Made by a program: the position numbers and the translations under genes. A stretch of DNA of 64,000 bases from Methylobacterium sp. NMS14P (GTDB lineage: Bacteria; Pseudomonadota; Alphaproteobacteria; Rhizobiales; Beijerinckiaceae), in the NCBI RefSeq assembly GCF_028583545.1, contig NZ_CP087108.1:1-64000 (forward strand). The letters are read 5' to 3'. The notes under the pieces were generated by a model, which saw only the letters and a program-made list of their open reading frames with translations, did no database searches and had not been told where the DNA came from. Within the stretch, counting starts at the first letter, position 1; the number at the start of each line of letters is the position of its first letter. Shown in pieces: positions 43,501 through 52,264 of this stretch.

Positions 43501-43579
43501 TCTGCGCTGGAGGCTGCAAGGTGAACCGGACGGGCGTCTTGGCCTCCTTCAGCCGCTCCCGGTAGCCTTGCTGGCTAGT

Positions 43580-43664
43580 CCGAAAACCCGGTGAGCACGC
43601 CCGGTTTCGGTCTTGGTATCCTATAGGGGTTGGCCGGGTGGGCTCACGGGTGAGCAGATCCAGT
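43580..43664 (+). repeat. Duplicated leader, copy 2 (with 103-186)
   Basis: Nearly identical to 103-186, with a few substitutions and a single-base deletion in the CACGGG run. Followed by the homologous gene at 43698-43964. Confidence 0.7.
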
Positions 43665-43697
43665 GGGGGACAACGTTCGGAGACGACAAGCGCGACC

Positions 43698-43964
43698 ATG
43701 CCGGCCGGACCTTCGACCCTCGCGGACCTTCGCAAAGCGGGCATCATCAGCAGCCGGGAAATCGTCGCGGCGATCGACTGCTTCATGCGAGATCCGGCGA
43801 CCGGCCCTTACCGGTTCATGAGCGGCCATAGCCTCGACATCGCAGCCATCGTGAACGCGACGCCTGGCCTCAACCAAGTGGAAGAGCGGGCCGATCCGCA
43901 GGAGAAGGCGCTCCAGACGGCGGCTGCAGCCATCGTCATGCCCGCCTATCCGACGACGCCGTAA
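43698..43964 (+). CDS. Small DLR/SGH-family protein, copy 2
   Basis: An 88-residue protein from MPAGPSTLADLRKAGIISSR, almost identical to 222-485 through SGHSLDIAAIV, then divergent (NATPGLNQVEERADPQEKAL ...). GGAGACGAC upstream is a possible ribosome site. The high identity including leader indicates recent duplication; the C-terminal divergence suggests relaxed constraint there. Confidence 0.7.
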   Translation: MPAGPSTLADLRKAGIISSREIVAAIDCFMRDPATGPYRFMSGHSLDIAAIVNATPGLNQVEERADPQEKALQTAAAAIVMPAYPTTP

Positions 43965-44194
43965 TCTATCGGCAGCTAGGCCCCACCGAGGTCTAAAATT
44001 ACCTGCGGGAGAGCGGCCGAGTTCATCATCGCGAGCCGGTATGTGACGCAGATCGACCGAATGGAGGTCAGCCAGCACCGGGTCGTTGTTAGTCACAAGC
44101 CGCCATATAGTAATCGAGATCAATTGACGCGAACTGAACGGTGCTGTATTCGGCGCTTATATTCAACGGAACGCGCCCACGAGGAGTGCATCCG

Positions 44195-45247
44195 ATGAGG
44201 ACGCTTTGCCGAAATAGAGCTAGATGCGATCTACTCGCACTAGTGATTGTTCTGACATTCTCGACACCGGCATGGGCGCAGGTTGGGGACAGTGTTCGAC
44301 TCACCGATAGCGCGGCATTGAACACTAGGAATGATATAGATACCGCGCCGAACGAGACACCTGATATATCGATCATCGTCCATGATGCGACTGGAGAATT
44401 TGGCGCCGCCGTACCAATAGAAGTCAAGATAATACCGACAAAAATGGTCGTCGTTCAAGCGATCAGGTTGCTCGGACTGCCCTCTGGCACGACGATTAGC
44501 GACGATGTCAACACGTTCTCTCCGTCAGAAGACAATGACGATATCGACCTCAGCTCATGGGATATTTCAAAGCTACAGATTACACACAAAGATAAGCGCA
44601 ACAAAAATTTCACGCTCACAATAGCGGCAATTTGGACTTTAAAAAACGGCGGCCGCTTAGATGTCACGACCAGCCGCTTCAATGTCAGCTTTGTACAAGG
44701 AAGTTGGGATCGCGCTGCTGCTGCCAGCAGTGGCCCCAGTAGCTCAAAGCGTCCTGCTGCCCAGATCCGCGAGACAACCCCTGCTAACCAGCGTGTTGCC
44801 GCCATCTTTAGTCATGATGCGTCGGTCTCAGGTGTCTTCGCGCCGGAAGTGCGTGCAAGGCATCTTGAGGGCCCAGTGGTAGTCAAGCATCCGGAAGTTC
44901 CGGCGGTTGCGGAGGGGGAACCTAGTGCTGAAGCGAAGGCTGCGGCCCTTCCACGATCGCCGGCGTCACCACAGCCAACATCGCGAGTTGATCCGCTTGT
45001 CGAGCGAGCAAAGGGTCTAATCCGGCTCGGTGACATCAGTGGCGCACGGCTTTTGCTGGAGCGCGCCCGCGTGCGCAATGCGCCGAACGCGACCTTTCTT
45101 CTAGCGCAGACTTGGGACCCAGTCATGTTGCGGACCTGGAGGGTGCGTGGACTGCAGGCGGACCCGGACCTCGCCAGAAGCCTGTATGCGAGGGCCGCAG
45201 GTGAGGAAGGGCCGGATGAACGGCTGCTCGCCGCAACGGGTCGTTGA
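44195..45247 (+). CDS. Exported protein with C-terminal TPR/Sel1-like segment
   Basis: 350 residues from MRTLCRNRARCDLLALVIVL (GAGGAG upstream). The signal peptide ends near AWAQ. The first 190 residues form a beta-rich region (PIEVKIIPTKMVVVQAIRLL, NFTLTIAAIWTLKNGGRLDV) with unusually many A/T-rich codons. The C-terminal VERAKGLIRLGDISGARLLL followed by LAQTWDPVMLRTWRVRGLQA and SLYARA resembles the repeat region of exported Hyphomicrobiales proteins with TPR/Sel1-like repeats. Adjacent and cotranscribed with the TAXI gene. Confidence 0.7.
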   Translation: MRTLCRNRARCDLLALVIVLTFSTPAWAQVGDSVRLTDSAALNTRNDIDTAPNETPDISIIVHDATGEFGAAVPIEVKIIPTKMVVVQAIRLLGLPSGTTISDDVNTFSPSEDNDDIDLSSWDISKLQITHKDKRNKNFTLTIAAIWTLKNGGRLDVTTSRFNVSFVQGSWDRAAAASSGPSSSKRPAAQIRETTPANQRVAAIFSHDASVSGVFAPEVRARHLEGPVVVKHPEVPAVAEGEPSAEAKAAALPRSPASPQPTSRVDPLVERAKGLIRLGDISGARLLLERARVRNAPNATFLLAQTWDPVMLRTWRVRGLQADPDLARSLYARAAGEEGPDERLLAATGR

Positions 45248-45291
45248 GAGCACGCGCAAGGACAGCCGGACGATCATCGAGGGACGCATAG

Positions 45292-46392
45292 ATGCCAAGG
45301 CTTGCCCAGTTTGCCGCTCTTCTATGGCTCGCTACCCTAATGTCCTGCCCTGCCGCGCGAGCCGAGGCGAGACCCGCCGATGCCAGCCCCGAAACGGAGG
45401 GTGCCCTGGGCGAGCGGATGAACGCCAATACCGTTACGGTGGTGACGGGTACACCTGGCGGGACCTACTTCCGCATCGGGGCCGATCTAGCCTTCGTGTT
45501 GGATGACGGCGATAAGCTGCGGGTCCTTCCGATCCTCGGCAAGGGGGCGGGCGAGAACGCCTACGACATCCGCTTCCTAAAGGGTGTTGATCTGGGCTTC
45601 GTCCGCACCGATACACTGGATCAGCTGCGACAGGACAAACGGCTCAAAAACATCGAGCGGCACATCCAGTTCATCGCCAAGCTCTTCGACGACGAGTTGC
45701 ACATCATCGCGCCGAAGGCGGTTCAGGCGGTCGGCGATCTCAGCGGCAAGCGGGTCAGCTTCGACGTCAAAGGCAGCGGCACCGATTATAGCGGCCGAGC
45801 CATGTTCCGCGAGTTCGGCGTCACCGTGGAGGCGATCAACGTCGATCAGCCGACCGCCCTGGAAATGCTGCGCAAGGGTGAGATCGAGGCTGTCGTCTCG
45901 GTGGCGGCTAAGCCGGTGGCCTTCGTCGCAGGCTTCGAGCCGGGGGATCGCTTCCACTTCGTGAAGGCGCCCTACCCTGACACGATGAACGAGGCCTACG
46001 TCCCCGCTACCCTGACGCGGGCCGATTATCCAAAGCTCGTCGGCGTTGAGGCGGTAGAGACTGTCGCTGTGGGCACGATCCTCGGTGTCTACAACAGTCC
46101 GAAGGGGTCGGCGCGCTACGGGAAGTTGGTCCGCTTCGTCGACGCCTTCTTCGGTCAGTTCGACAAGTTTCTGGCTCCGCAGCGGCACCCGAAATGGCGA
46201 GAAGTCAACCTCGCGGCATCAGTAAGCGGCTGGACTCGCTTTGGGCCCGCCCAAGAATGGCTTGACCGCCACCGGGAGCAGGAGGTCGCTACCAGGCCGG
46301 ATCTCGACCGGTTCTTCCAATCACAGCTCGACCAGCCAGCCGGAAAAGAAGAGATCTACCAAGCCTATCTGAAGTGGCGGCAGGCTCGGTGA
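45292..46392 (+). CDS. TAXI-family TRAP transporter solute-binding protein
   Basis: A 366-residue exported protein. After the signal peptide (LAQFAALLWLATLMSCPAAR) follow VTVVTGTPGGTYFRIGADLA, IRFLKGVDLGFVRTDTLDQL and GKRVSFDVKGSGTDYSGRAM, the pattern of TAXI periplasmic receptors. No TRAP membrane subunits are nearby, so it may supply another transporter or act as a sensor for the chemoreceptors. GAGGGACG lies upstream of the ATG. Follows 44195-45247 with a 44-bp gap. Confidence 0.9.
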   Translation: MPRLAQFAALLWLATLMSCPAARAEARPADASPETEGALGERMNANTVTVVTGTPGGTYFRIGADLAFVLDDGDKLRVLPILGKGAGENAYDIRFLKGVDLGFVRTDTLDQLRQDKRLKNIERHIQFIAKLFDDELHIIAPKAVQAVGDLSGKRVSFDVKGSGTDYSGRAMFREFGVTVEAINVDQPTALEMLRKGEIEAVVSVAAKPVAFVAGFEPGDRFHFVKAPYPDTMNEAYVPATLTRADYPKLVGVEAVETVAVGTILGVYNSPKGSARYGKLVRFVDAFFGQFDKFLAPQRHPKWREVNLAASVSGWTRFGPAQEWLDRHREQEVATRPDLDRFFQSQLDQPAGKEEIYQAYLKWRQAR

Positions 46393-46433
46393 TTAGGTGA
46401 AAGGACTGAGCGTCACGTTGGCAGGCCTCGGGA

Positions 46434-46625
46434 TCACGCACGCTTCAGTAGCTCGACGAGCAACGAGCCAGCCGCTGCGATGACGTTCCCACGACCTCGC
46501 CAAGGCAGGACGATCGAGCTTGCCACCGGGACAACCGCCATCTGCGGCAGCACGGCCTTGGACGCCTCTTCCTCACGGTCCTGATCGTTTCCGCGCATGT
46601 AGACGACCTGGCTCCCATCCAGGAT
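46434..46625 (-). pseudogene. Truncated second copy of 5366-5782
   Basis: LDGSQVVYMRGNDQDREEEA ... PWRGRGNVIAAAGSLLVELL ending KRA-stop corresponds to the C-terminal half of the 5.4-kb protein. An in-frame stop (TAG) lies ~45 bases further upstream and no start codon is present, so it is a remnant. Confidence 0.75.
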
Positions 46626-46693
46626 GTGCTTCGACGATCCCGCGATCCCGGCGTTCGGTGTCTACGCGCCGGAGTAGATAGACCCCGACAGGC

Positions 46694-47479
46694 ATGGCGT
46701 TCGCTGCTAAGCTTGTCGGCGTGAGCCGCGCCCGCATTGATCCCAGCACCCTGTCGGACCTCGTCGTTTACGCCGACGAGAGCGGTGACCACGGCCTCGT
46801 CACGATCGACGCGGGCTACCCCATCTTCGCGCTCGCCTTCATCGTCATGACCCGTGACGAGTACGTGGGTACGGTGACGCCTGCCCTCCAGCGGCTCAAG
46901 TTCGCCTACTGGGGCCACGATCAGGTCGTGTTTCACGAGCGCGACATCCGGAAGAAGATCGGCCCCTTCGCGATGCTGGCGGACCCAGCCACCAACGCCG
47001 ACTTCATGGCTGACCTCACGGGGATGATCGGAGCGGCCCCATTCCGCCTCTGCGTCGGGACCATCGACAAGCTCAGGCTCAAGGCCAAGTACGCGAACCC
47101 GTGGAGCCCCTACGAGATCGCGCTGCGCTTCTGCATGGAGCGTCTGCTCAACTGCCTCCAGCGTCACGAGCAGGAGGGGCGGCTCGTCCACGTCGTGTTC
47201 GAGAGCCGAGGCAAGAACGAAGACGCCGAGTTGGAGTTGGAATTTCGTCGGATCACCGCGAACCAAGCCAACTGGGGCTACCGTTCGCCCGACTTCTCCT
47301 ACGCTCGGTTCGAGCCGGTCTTCGCGCGCAAGGATGCCAACGCTGCTGGGCTACAGTTGGCGGATCTCGTCGCTCGCCCCTGCGGATTGCGGGCTCTCCG
47401 TCCCAATCAGCCGAACCGAGCGTTCGAGGTGCTCATCCCCAAACTGACCGGCCATTCCGGGTTGAAGATGTTCCCCTGA
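46694..47479 (+). CDS. DUF3800 protein
   Basis: A 261-residue protein. VVYADESGDHGLVTIDAGYP is the DUF3800 hallmark (YxDESGxH), followed by FALAFIVMTRDE, a HERDIRKK segment, VFESRGKNEDAELE and a late [18 protein letters not shown] (QLADL is also typical). The family has an RNase-H-like fold and is frequently carried by phages and mobile islands; nuclease activity has not been shown here. GTG at 46721 is an alternative start. Confidence 0.88.
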   Translation: MAFAAKLVGVSRARIDPSTLSDLVVYADESGDHGLVTIDAGYPIFALAFIVMTRDEYVGTVTPALQRLKFAYWGHDQVVFHERDIRKKIGPFAMLADPATNADFMADLTGMIGAAPFRLCVGTIDKLRLKAKYANPWSPYEIALRFCMERLLNCLQRHEQEGRLVHVVFESRGKNEDAELELEFRRITANQANWGYRSPDFSYARFEPVFARKDANAAGLQLADLVARPCGLRALRPNQPNRAFEVLIPKLTGHSGLKMFP

Positions 47480-47488
47480 AAAAACAAA

Positions 47489-47515
47489 GGGGTCCGGGCG
47501 AACCCGGAACCCCCT
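47489..47515 (-). terminator. Terminator, stronger on the minus strand
   Basis: GGGGTCCGGG-CGAA-CCCGGAACCCCC forms a stem. On the - strand it is followed by CCCCTTTGTTTTTT. It could serve the leftward pseudogene 47631-47878 and, less strongly, DUF3800. Confidence 0.65.
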
Positions 47516-47630
47516 TGCCGACCAGGATATCCCCAATCCTGAGGACAATATGAGCCTCCTCGCAGCCGATGTCGATGCTCACGGAGGCCGCAGCGTGCTG
47601 CTCTTGGCGATCGTGCTGAGCGTGGAGGAC

Positions 47631-47878
47631 CTACTCCACCGTGCGCCACTTCACGGGCGGCAGGGCCTCATCGGGCGTAGTCGCGTCCCTCTGGTAGAAG
47701 GTCCGCCGCTCGCCGGTTGCGACATCGTCGATCGCCTCGATCACCTTCGAGGTCGCGTTGTAGAGCGGCCCCTGCGGCTTGGCCCTCGTAAGGACCAGGA
47801 CGCACTGCTGCCGCCACCGCCGGACCTCCTCTGGAAGGCGACCTCTTCGGCCCGCACGAAGACCCTTCGCTCCGCCAT
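47631..47878 (-). pseudogene. Frameshifted second copy of 8796-9053
   Basis: MAERRVFVRAEEVAF, one base missing near 47832, then in the shifted frame RRWRQQCVLVLTRAKPQGPL and FYQRDATTPDEALPPVKWRT. Also a 9-bp in-frame deletion relative to copy 1. The upstream bases match copy 1 too. Confidence 0.8.
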
Positions 47879-48217
47879 TCTGCCGCTGCGCACCGCCCGT
47901 GCGAGGAGATAGAACGGGGCGCGAACATGGCTATGCGAATGACCGACGCTGCTCGCATATGTGAGGGCGTGTCACGCAGTGGCGTGAACAGAACGGCACC
48001 GAGGTCCCGGCGATCTTCGCCGTGAGACGCATCGCGTACTGGTCCCGGCCTTGAGGAACGGCACCAAGTTCCCTGAGCCGGCGATCAGACCGGGCGGCAG
48101 GGCCGAGCTGAACTCCAGAGCCCCTAAGCCTTTCGGCGTCCTCAGAACAGGGGATGCGACGCAGATTGCGGCTACGCTACCGATAAGGCTCCGAAGCTGC
48201 ACCGAGGGCATCACGCC
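47879..48217. other. Intergenic region, nothing recognised
   Basis: Open frames on both strands lack ribosome sites or recognisable sequence; the first ~60 bp belong to the duplicated promoter of 47631-47878. Confidence 0.4.
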
Positions 48218-48574
48218 ATGTCTTCAGCCCCACGCGACAACAGCCGCCCGCTCCAGCGCTGGTCGAAGCCGGAGGCAGCCCCAGAAACTCGCCGCGGACG
48301 TGAGCACTGGGTCGTGCGCTGGATCGGCGCTGCCAAACGGCGTCCGAAGAAAACGACCGACATCGCTGCAAGCGAGCCAATGAGCGGGGGTATCATCCGG
48401 CTGAGTTGTGCGGCGACCTTCAGCCGGCCAGTGCGTCCTGATCTTGCCGGCATGGCCGCGCAACTCTTGACGTTCCCGGCCAAGCGAGACGTTGGTTGCA
48501 CAAGCTCGCTGGCGGCTTTCACTGCCCTCGTGACTATCTTGGCGGCTTGCGGGCTTACGGGGTTAGTGCCGTAA
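48218..48574 (+). CDS. Hypothetical protein with RWIGAA motif and C-terminal membrane tail
   Basis: A 118-residue protein: basic N-terminus, HWVVRWIGAAKRRPKKTTD, then a C-terminal hydrophobic tail SLAAFTALVTILAACGLTGL. The RWIGAA part is similar to the frame at 21691-22089 (- strand) and the tail to the microprotein 51566-51673. A tail-anchored protein is possible. Family unknown. Confidence 0.5.
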   Translation: MSSAPRDNSRPLQRWSKPEAAPETRRGREHWVVRWIGAAKRRPKKTTDIAASEPMSGGIIRLSCAATFSRPVRPDLAGMAAQLLTFPAKRDVGCTSSLAAFTALVTILAACGLTGLVP

Positions 48575-48582
48575 ACATACCC

Positions 48583-48714
48583 TCAACCGCCAATAGTAGC
48601 CTTCAGGGACTGAGCAACAGCGTTGGCCTGATCTCGGGTCAGGCCCGTCACCAGAATGGCATCGTCCCGGTACACCGTGTACGTGCCGTCGTCAGTCGCG
48701 CGGATGCGGATCAT
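48583..48714 (-). CDS. Very small conserved-looking protein, 43 aa
   Basis: MIRIRATDDGTYTVYRDDAI and LVTGLTRDQANAVAQSLKAT give two strands followed by a helix, a plausible miniature domain. Its reading frame lies on the strand opposite to the flanking genes. Support is composition and compactness only. Confidence 0.5.
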   Translation of the reverse strand: MIRIRATDDGTYTVYRDDAILVTGLTRDQANAVAQSLKATIGG

Positions 48715-48911
48715 GTCGGCCCCCGTGGCGAACTGCGTAGCAGCGTATACTCAGGTGGGGTATTAGCAAGGGCCGGCCGGTAAGACTCTGTTTGCCACCG
48801 CGTCGCAGGTTACGCCCGCGGCCGGAGCGCGACCTCCGAGCGTCGGCAGAGCAGCGCCAGGGCGCAATCTCGTCCCGGCCCGGGTGCGGTCGCCGTCGCA
48901 GTCGCGCTTGC

Positions 48912-49040
48912 CTAGCGTGGGCCGCTATTCTCGGATCTGACGCCGTGCACGAGGCTCGCCAGGTAGATGGCGGATGCGATCACGGCGCAGGCCATGACAC
49001 CGAGGGCTTGAGCTGTTGGCAAGGTCATACCGGCGATCAT
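48912..49040 (-). CDS. Very small membrane protein, 42 aa
   Basis: MIAGMTLPTAQALGVMACAV continues IASAIYLASLVHGV, one likely membrane helix with a short polar end. No clear ribosome site. Confidence 0.4.
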   Translation of the reverse strand: MIAGMTLPTAQALGVMACAVIASAIYLASLVHGVRSENSGPR

Positions 49041-49141
49041 GCCGCCCGGTTGTGGCGAGCATGTTGCCGGATATGGGCAGGGCATTCACGAGCTAGCGAT
49101 ATGGCGCACCGGACTCCGCGACGGGCGTTTAGGTCACTGTC

Positions 49142-49459
49142 ATGCTCTGGTCCTGCCTGATCCTCATCGCCGAACAGGCGTTCGTGCCCGCGCAATGGGA
49201 GCGCGCCTCTGTGCGAAAGGAGGCGGTTCTCGAAGGGATCGTACTCGGTGTCGTGGGTGCCGTCGTTGGCACCGGGGCTCTCGTGTTCTCGATGGGGGCA
49301 ATCGAGATCAGCGGCATAACCCACTGTGTGGACTGGCAGCGGAGGCACGACTTGGTGCGGCTGGACGATGGGCCGCTACCGCCGCTGGTCCCCGAGCACC
49401 CCATCCCTCGGCTGCTCAAGCACCATGCTGCCGCTCCTGGTCGAACCGCCAGGATGTAG
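49142..49459 (+). CDS. Membrane protein, 105 aa
   Basis: An N-terminal hydrophobic segment (MLWSCLILIAEQAF), a central TM segment (EGIVLGVVGAVVGTGALVFS) and a polar Pro-rich tail. Predicted two-helix inner-membrane protein. No family recognised. Confidence 0.5.
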   Translation: MLWSCLILIAEQAFVPAQWERASVRKEAVLEGIVLGVVGAVVGTGALVFSMGAIEISGITHCVDWQRRHDLVRLDDGPLPPLVPEHPIPRLLKHHAAAPGRTARM

Positions 49460-49708
49460 AACGATGGGGAGTGCCGGTCCGTCCAATCTCAACCTGGACG
49501 GACTGACGTGGCCTCACAAGAACCTCGCGCGTCGCATCAGTGCGAGAAGATTAATTCAGCATCACCCCTATGTTTCTAAATGTAACTCGGGTGCGCGGGC
49601 GCACATAGATGTCCGTGGCATAAAACATTTATGGATCAGTCGCGCGCAACATGAATTGCCGCAAGCTTCAGGAGTTTCCTGCCGCACCTGTTTCGTCAGG
49701 AGTCCAAC

Positions 49709-49987
49709 GTGAATAAGCTCGCCCTTGCTGCCGTCATCTCTACGGCTTTCATTTCGCCCGTCCTTGCGCAGGCCGTCATCGAGACGCCCACAAGCACGAC
49801 GGTCATCGTGCCGCCCGGCGCGCCTGGCGTCGTGACCCGGCAACCCGGCTCGACTGGGGACGCGCCTGCGGCCACGTATTCACCGACTGGCCGTGCAGCG
49901 GACGGCATCGCCACAGACTCCGCTGCTGCGGGCAATGAGGGTCAGCCCTCTCGCGTAGGTTCGACCGGCAGCGGCGGCAGCAAGTGA
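49709..49987 (+). CDS. Exported low-complexity protein, 92 aa
   Basis: GTG start with AGGAG seven bases upstream. Signal peptide MNKLALAAVISTAFISPVLA is followed by a short Thr/Val/Pro strand region (TSTTVIVPPGAPGVVTRQPG) and a Gly/Ser-rich tail ending GGSK. Likely periplasmic. Function unknown. Confidence 0.7.
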   Translation: MNKLALAAVISTAFISPVLAQAVIETPTSTTVIVPPGAPGVVTRQPGSTGDAPAATYSPTGRAADGIATDSAAAGNEGQPSRVGSTGSGGSK

Positions 49988-50062
49988 AGGCTTCGTCATC
50001 GATATGAGACAGGCGGTGCTTTAAGCGCATCACAGTTCGTTCCTGAGACCGCGGACCACCTT

Positions 50063-50094
50063 GAGCCCGCCCGGAACCCCGTGGCGGGCTTCTC
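50063..50094 (+). terminator. Terminator-like hairpin
   Basis: AGCCCGCC and GGCGGGCT form an 8-bp stem followed by TCTCC, downstream of 49709-49987. Confidence 0.6.
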
Positions 50095-50189
50095 CATCTG
50101 AGAGAGCGTGATAAACTCATGCTGGCGACCGTCTCAACAGCGACGCCAGTACATCCGGGACCCCGCGGTGACGCCTACGGTCCTGGGTA

Positions 50190-50224
50190 AGAAGCCCGCT
50201 CGGCACCGCCGCAGCGGGCTTCTG
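50190..50224. terminator. Terminator-like hairpin, symmetric
   Basis: AGAAGCCCGCT and AGCGGGCTTCT form an 11-bp perfect stem; could act for either strand (upstream of it on - is 50259-50459). Confidence 0.65.
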
Positions 50225-50258
50225 CTCTTCAGCGCGACAAGCAGCGCGAGAAATCCCC

Positions 50259-50459
50259 TTACCAATTCGCTTGACCGATACGCAGCCGGTCGATCATGGC
50301 CAGCGCTTGAGCACGTGCCTTGTCCTCGGTGGAGAGCGGTGTATCGGAACGCTGCACGAGCTTGCCATGCTTGCGGATCGCCCAGTGGTAGCCACCAGCC
50401 TCGCGCTGCGATGGGACGAGTTCGAATGTGAAGACCCGACGCTGTTCGGCTTCGCTCAT
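50259..50459 (-). CDS. Hypothetical protein, 66 aa
   Basis: MSEAEQRRVFTFELVPSQRE with GGYHWAIRKHGKLVQRSD forms a beta hairpin that ends with DKARAQALAMIDRL helix, a layout like small DUF1508- or similar domains. Weak AAGGA upstream. Family not assigned. Confidence 0.6.
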   Translation of the reverse strand: MSEAEQRRVFTFELVPSQREAGGYHWAIRKHGKLVQRSDTPLSTEDKARAQALAMIDRLRIGQANW

Positions 50460-50483
50460 CCGAGAGGTGTTCCTTGTCGGATT

Positions 50484-50630
50484 TCAGGCTGGAAGGATGT
50501 GGAGCATGCCGCCGATCACGCCGAGTGCTCCGATCCCTATCAACCCCACGGCAATGTAGAGCCGCATCCGGCTCTCGTCAGCCGCCCACGAAGGCTCCCT
50601 GACCTCGGGATCGTCAAACCAGTCTGTCAC
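50484..50630 (-). CDS. Small membrane protein, 48 aa
   Basis: GTG start; polar acidic N-terminus (TDWFDDPEVREPSWAADESR) and one TM segment (LYIAVGLIGIGALGVIGGML) near the C-terminus. Downstream of 50259-50459's start; likely an independent small gene. Confidence 0.5.
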   Translation of the reverse strand: MTDWFDDPEVREPSWAADESRMRLYIAVGLIGIGALGVIGGMLHILPA

Positions 50631-50808
50631 GGAGGCCCGTCGGGTCCAGTAAAGGGGAAGCCCGCCCCTCTATGCATCCGGCACGACGGTGAGATGACCT
50701 TGACCGTACTCCTCGGCGCGACACCCCCGCCTCGAGCACGAGCGGTGCAGTTCGCATTTCGTCGTGGGAGCGGTATCGCATAAGCGGCATGGCAAAGCTT
50801 GGTGATCG

Positions 50809-51174
50809 ATGCTCGACCGGCCTATCATCAGTCTCGCCGTGTGGCTCTCGAAGCCCGTGGGCTTCCTGGCGACCTGCTTCACGGTCACGGCGGGGCTCGC
50901 CGCTGGCGCTCTGCTGAGCTTCAACGACCACTGGGCGCTCGTCTTCAACCTGTTTCTGTCCATTGCCGCCATGCTCTTGGCCGGTGTGATCCTCGTGGCC
51001 GGAGCACGCGACACCGCTGCCATCCAGATCAAGCTCGATGAACTCATCCGCGCCGTGGCGGATACGGACGAGCGCTTGATCGGGATTGAGGACCGCAGCG
51101 CCGAGGAATTGGAACTTCTCAGGCAGGACAAGGCTACGGTGCCGCCTCCTTCGGAGGGCGCTGAACGAGCGTAA
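50809..51174 (+). CDS. Low-affinity iron permease family protein
   Basis: A 121-residue protein with two TM segments (PVGFLATCFTVTAGLAAGAL and LVFNLFLSIAAMLLAGVILV) followed by a cytoplasmic DTAAIQIKLDELIRAVADTD and RLIGIEDRSAEELELLRQD. The KLDELIRA ... LI-x-(I/L)-ED motif is characteristic of the iron_permease (PF04120) family. Transport has rarely been verified for bacterial members. Confidence 0.8.
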   Translation: MLDRPIISLAVWLSKPVGFLATCFTVTAGLAAGALLSFNDHWALVFNLFLSIAAMLLAGVILVAGARDTAAIQIKLDELIRAVADTDERLIGIEDRSAEELELLRQDKATVPPPSEGAERA

Positions 51175-51233
51175 TCGCATTGTCGCGGCGGGTAGCTTAA
51201 GAGGCGGCCAGCGGATTGGCGGAGGGTGGCACA

Positions 51234-51500
51234 ATGGCCAAGGACAAAAAGAGCACCTTTCCCGGCTCCTTGCGGGACCACAAGGACGCGGCGAAGGCTG
51301 AGGCCGAAAAGGTCAGCGCCAAGATCGAAGAAGCATTCCAGAAGCTCGCCAAGAAGATGCGCGAGCGGGCCGACAAGGCAAAGGCCAAGATGGAGGATAC
51401 CCGCAAGCCCGAAAAACGTGCTGTCCTGCTCCGGCGCTTCGAACTGTACGCCGATGCGGCAACTCACCTCGAAGAGCGTCTCCCCCAGCGCGACGACTGA
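51234..51500 (+). CDS. Charged coiled-coil protein, 88 aa
   Basis: MAKDKKSTFPGSLRDHKDAA and AEAEKVSAKIEEAFQKLAKK is Lys/Glu/Ala-rich and probably one long helix; the tail VLLRRFELYADAATHLEERL is a second helix. GGAGGGT precedes the ATG at 51234. Function unknown. Confidence 0.65.
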   Translation: MAKDKKSTFPGSLRDHKDAAKAEAEKVSAKIEEAFQKLAKKMRERADKAKAKMEDTRKPEKRAVLLRRFELYADAATHLEERLPQRDD

Positions 51501-51533
51501 CGGGTAAAACCCGGCCTCGGGAGGGGCATTCGG

Positions 51534-51569
51534 ATGTGGGAGCTCGCCAAGAAAGGCGCGGGTTGTTGA
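51534..51569 (+). CDS. Possible 11-aa leader peptide
   Basis: ATGTGGGAGCTC... encodes MWELAKKGAGC and has a strong GGAGGGG ribosome site; its stop overlaps the TTG of the next frame as TTGA. It may be a leader that couples to the following membrane microprotein. Confidence 0.35.
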   Translation: MWELAKKGAGC

Positions 51570-51673
51570 GCAGCCGGCTCTTCGCGCAGATCGGCAGCAC
51601 GGGTTCGTTGCTGGCCTTCACTGCTTTCGTGACGATCTTAGCGGCCTGTGGGCTTACGGGCCTGCTGCCATGA
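51566..51673 (+). CDS. Membrane microprotein, 35 aa
   Basis: LSSRLFAQIGSTGSLLAFTA and FVTILAACGLTGLLP: a single hydrophobic helix. The last ~20 residues match the C-terminal tail of 48218-48574 also in DNA. TTG start overlaps the preceding short frame. The next gene's region begins at its stop. Confidence 0.4.
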   Translation: MSSRLFAQIGSTGSLLAFTAFVTILAACGLTGLLP

Positions 51674-51748
51674 TCCGCGACCGTTGGATCCACTTCTCGA
51701 TCTCAGCCTGGCCCTGTAGGAGGGCGACAGGGGTTGGGAGGCCAGTTC

Positions 51749-51967
51749 GTGACGTTGCCGTGGATCGAGGCGCTCGTCGCCGCGAACAGGGATATCATCG
51801 CCTGCGAGCGGCGCTTCCACGATCAGTGCGCCTTGATCGTCGCGAGGGCAGCAGAGGGCCGAGACACGGCTCAAGATGAACTGCTGCTCGCGTCCTACAT
51901 GACGAGCCTTACTCTCATGCGCGTTCGCCGGGACAGCCTCCTAGTGGAAGCCTCAACCGACGCATGA
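51749..51967 (+). CDS. Hypothetical helical protein, 72 aa
   Basis: GTG start with GGGAGG seven bases upstream. TLPWIEALVAANRDIIACER then LIVARAAEGRDTAQDELLLA and MRVRRDSLLVEA suggest two helices. No family recognised. Confidence 0.5.
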   Translation: MTLPWIEALVAANRDIIACERRFHDQCALIVARAAEGRDTAQDELLLASYMTSLTLMRVRRDSLLVEASTDA

Positions 51968-52264
51968 GTGATCCGCGTGTACGCGGCGAACGACACGCTC
52001 CCGCGGCCGGACCCATCGCGCCAGACAACGGCGCCCAAGTGGATCGTCAGCCCGCCTGCGGTCGTGGTGATCCGTCCTCCTCGGTGAGAGCGCGCGCCGC
52101 TTCTGTCCGCGGTTCTCGCGCGCTGCTGCCGAGAACTCTCCTGGACCTCGGGTTGCGCACAGTGTCGATGCGCGTATGCTGAGGCAATCGCTGGCCAGGA
52201 CCCCTGGGCGTCAGCGGCTGAGAGACCGTCGTGCTCCCGCCTGATCGGCTACGGAGCGTGTCTC

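Noticed and set aside
46445..47266. Long minus-strand reading frame over the DUF3800 gene (273 aa)
   Set aside because: It is antisense to a well-supported DUF3800 gene and resembles no family; GC-rich codon usage commonly opens the opposite frame.
48792..49348. Several overlapping 100-120-aa frames on both strands
   Set aside because: No ribosome site, Arg/Gly-rich random composition; two short membrane-protein frames fit the region better.
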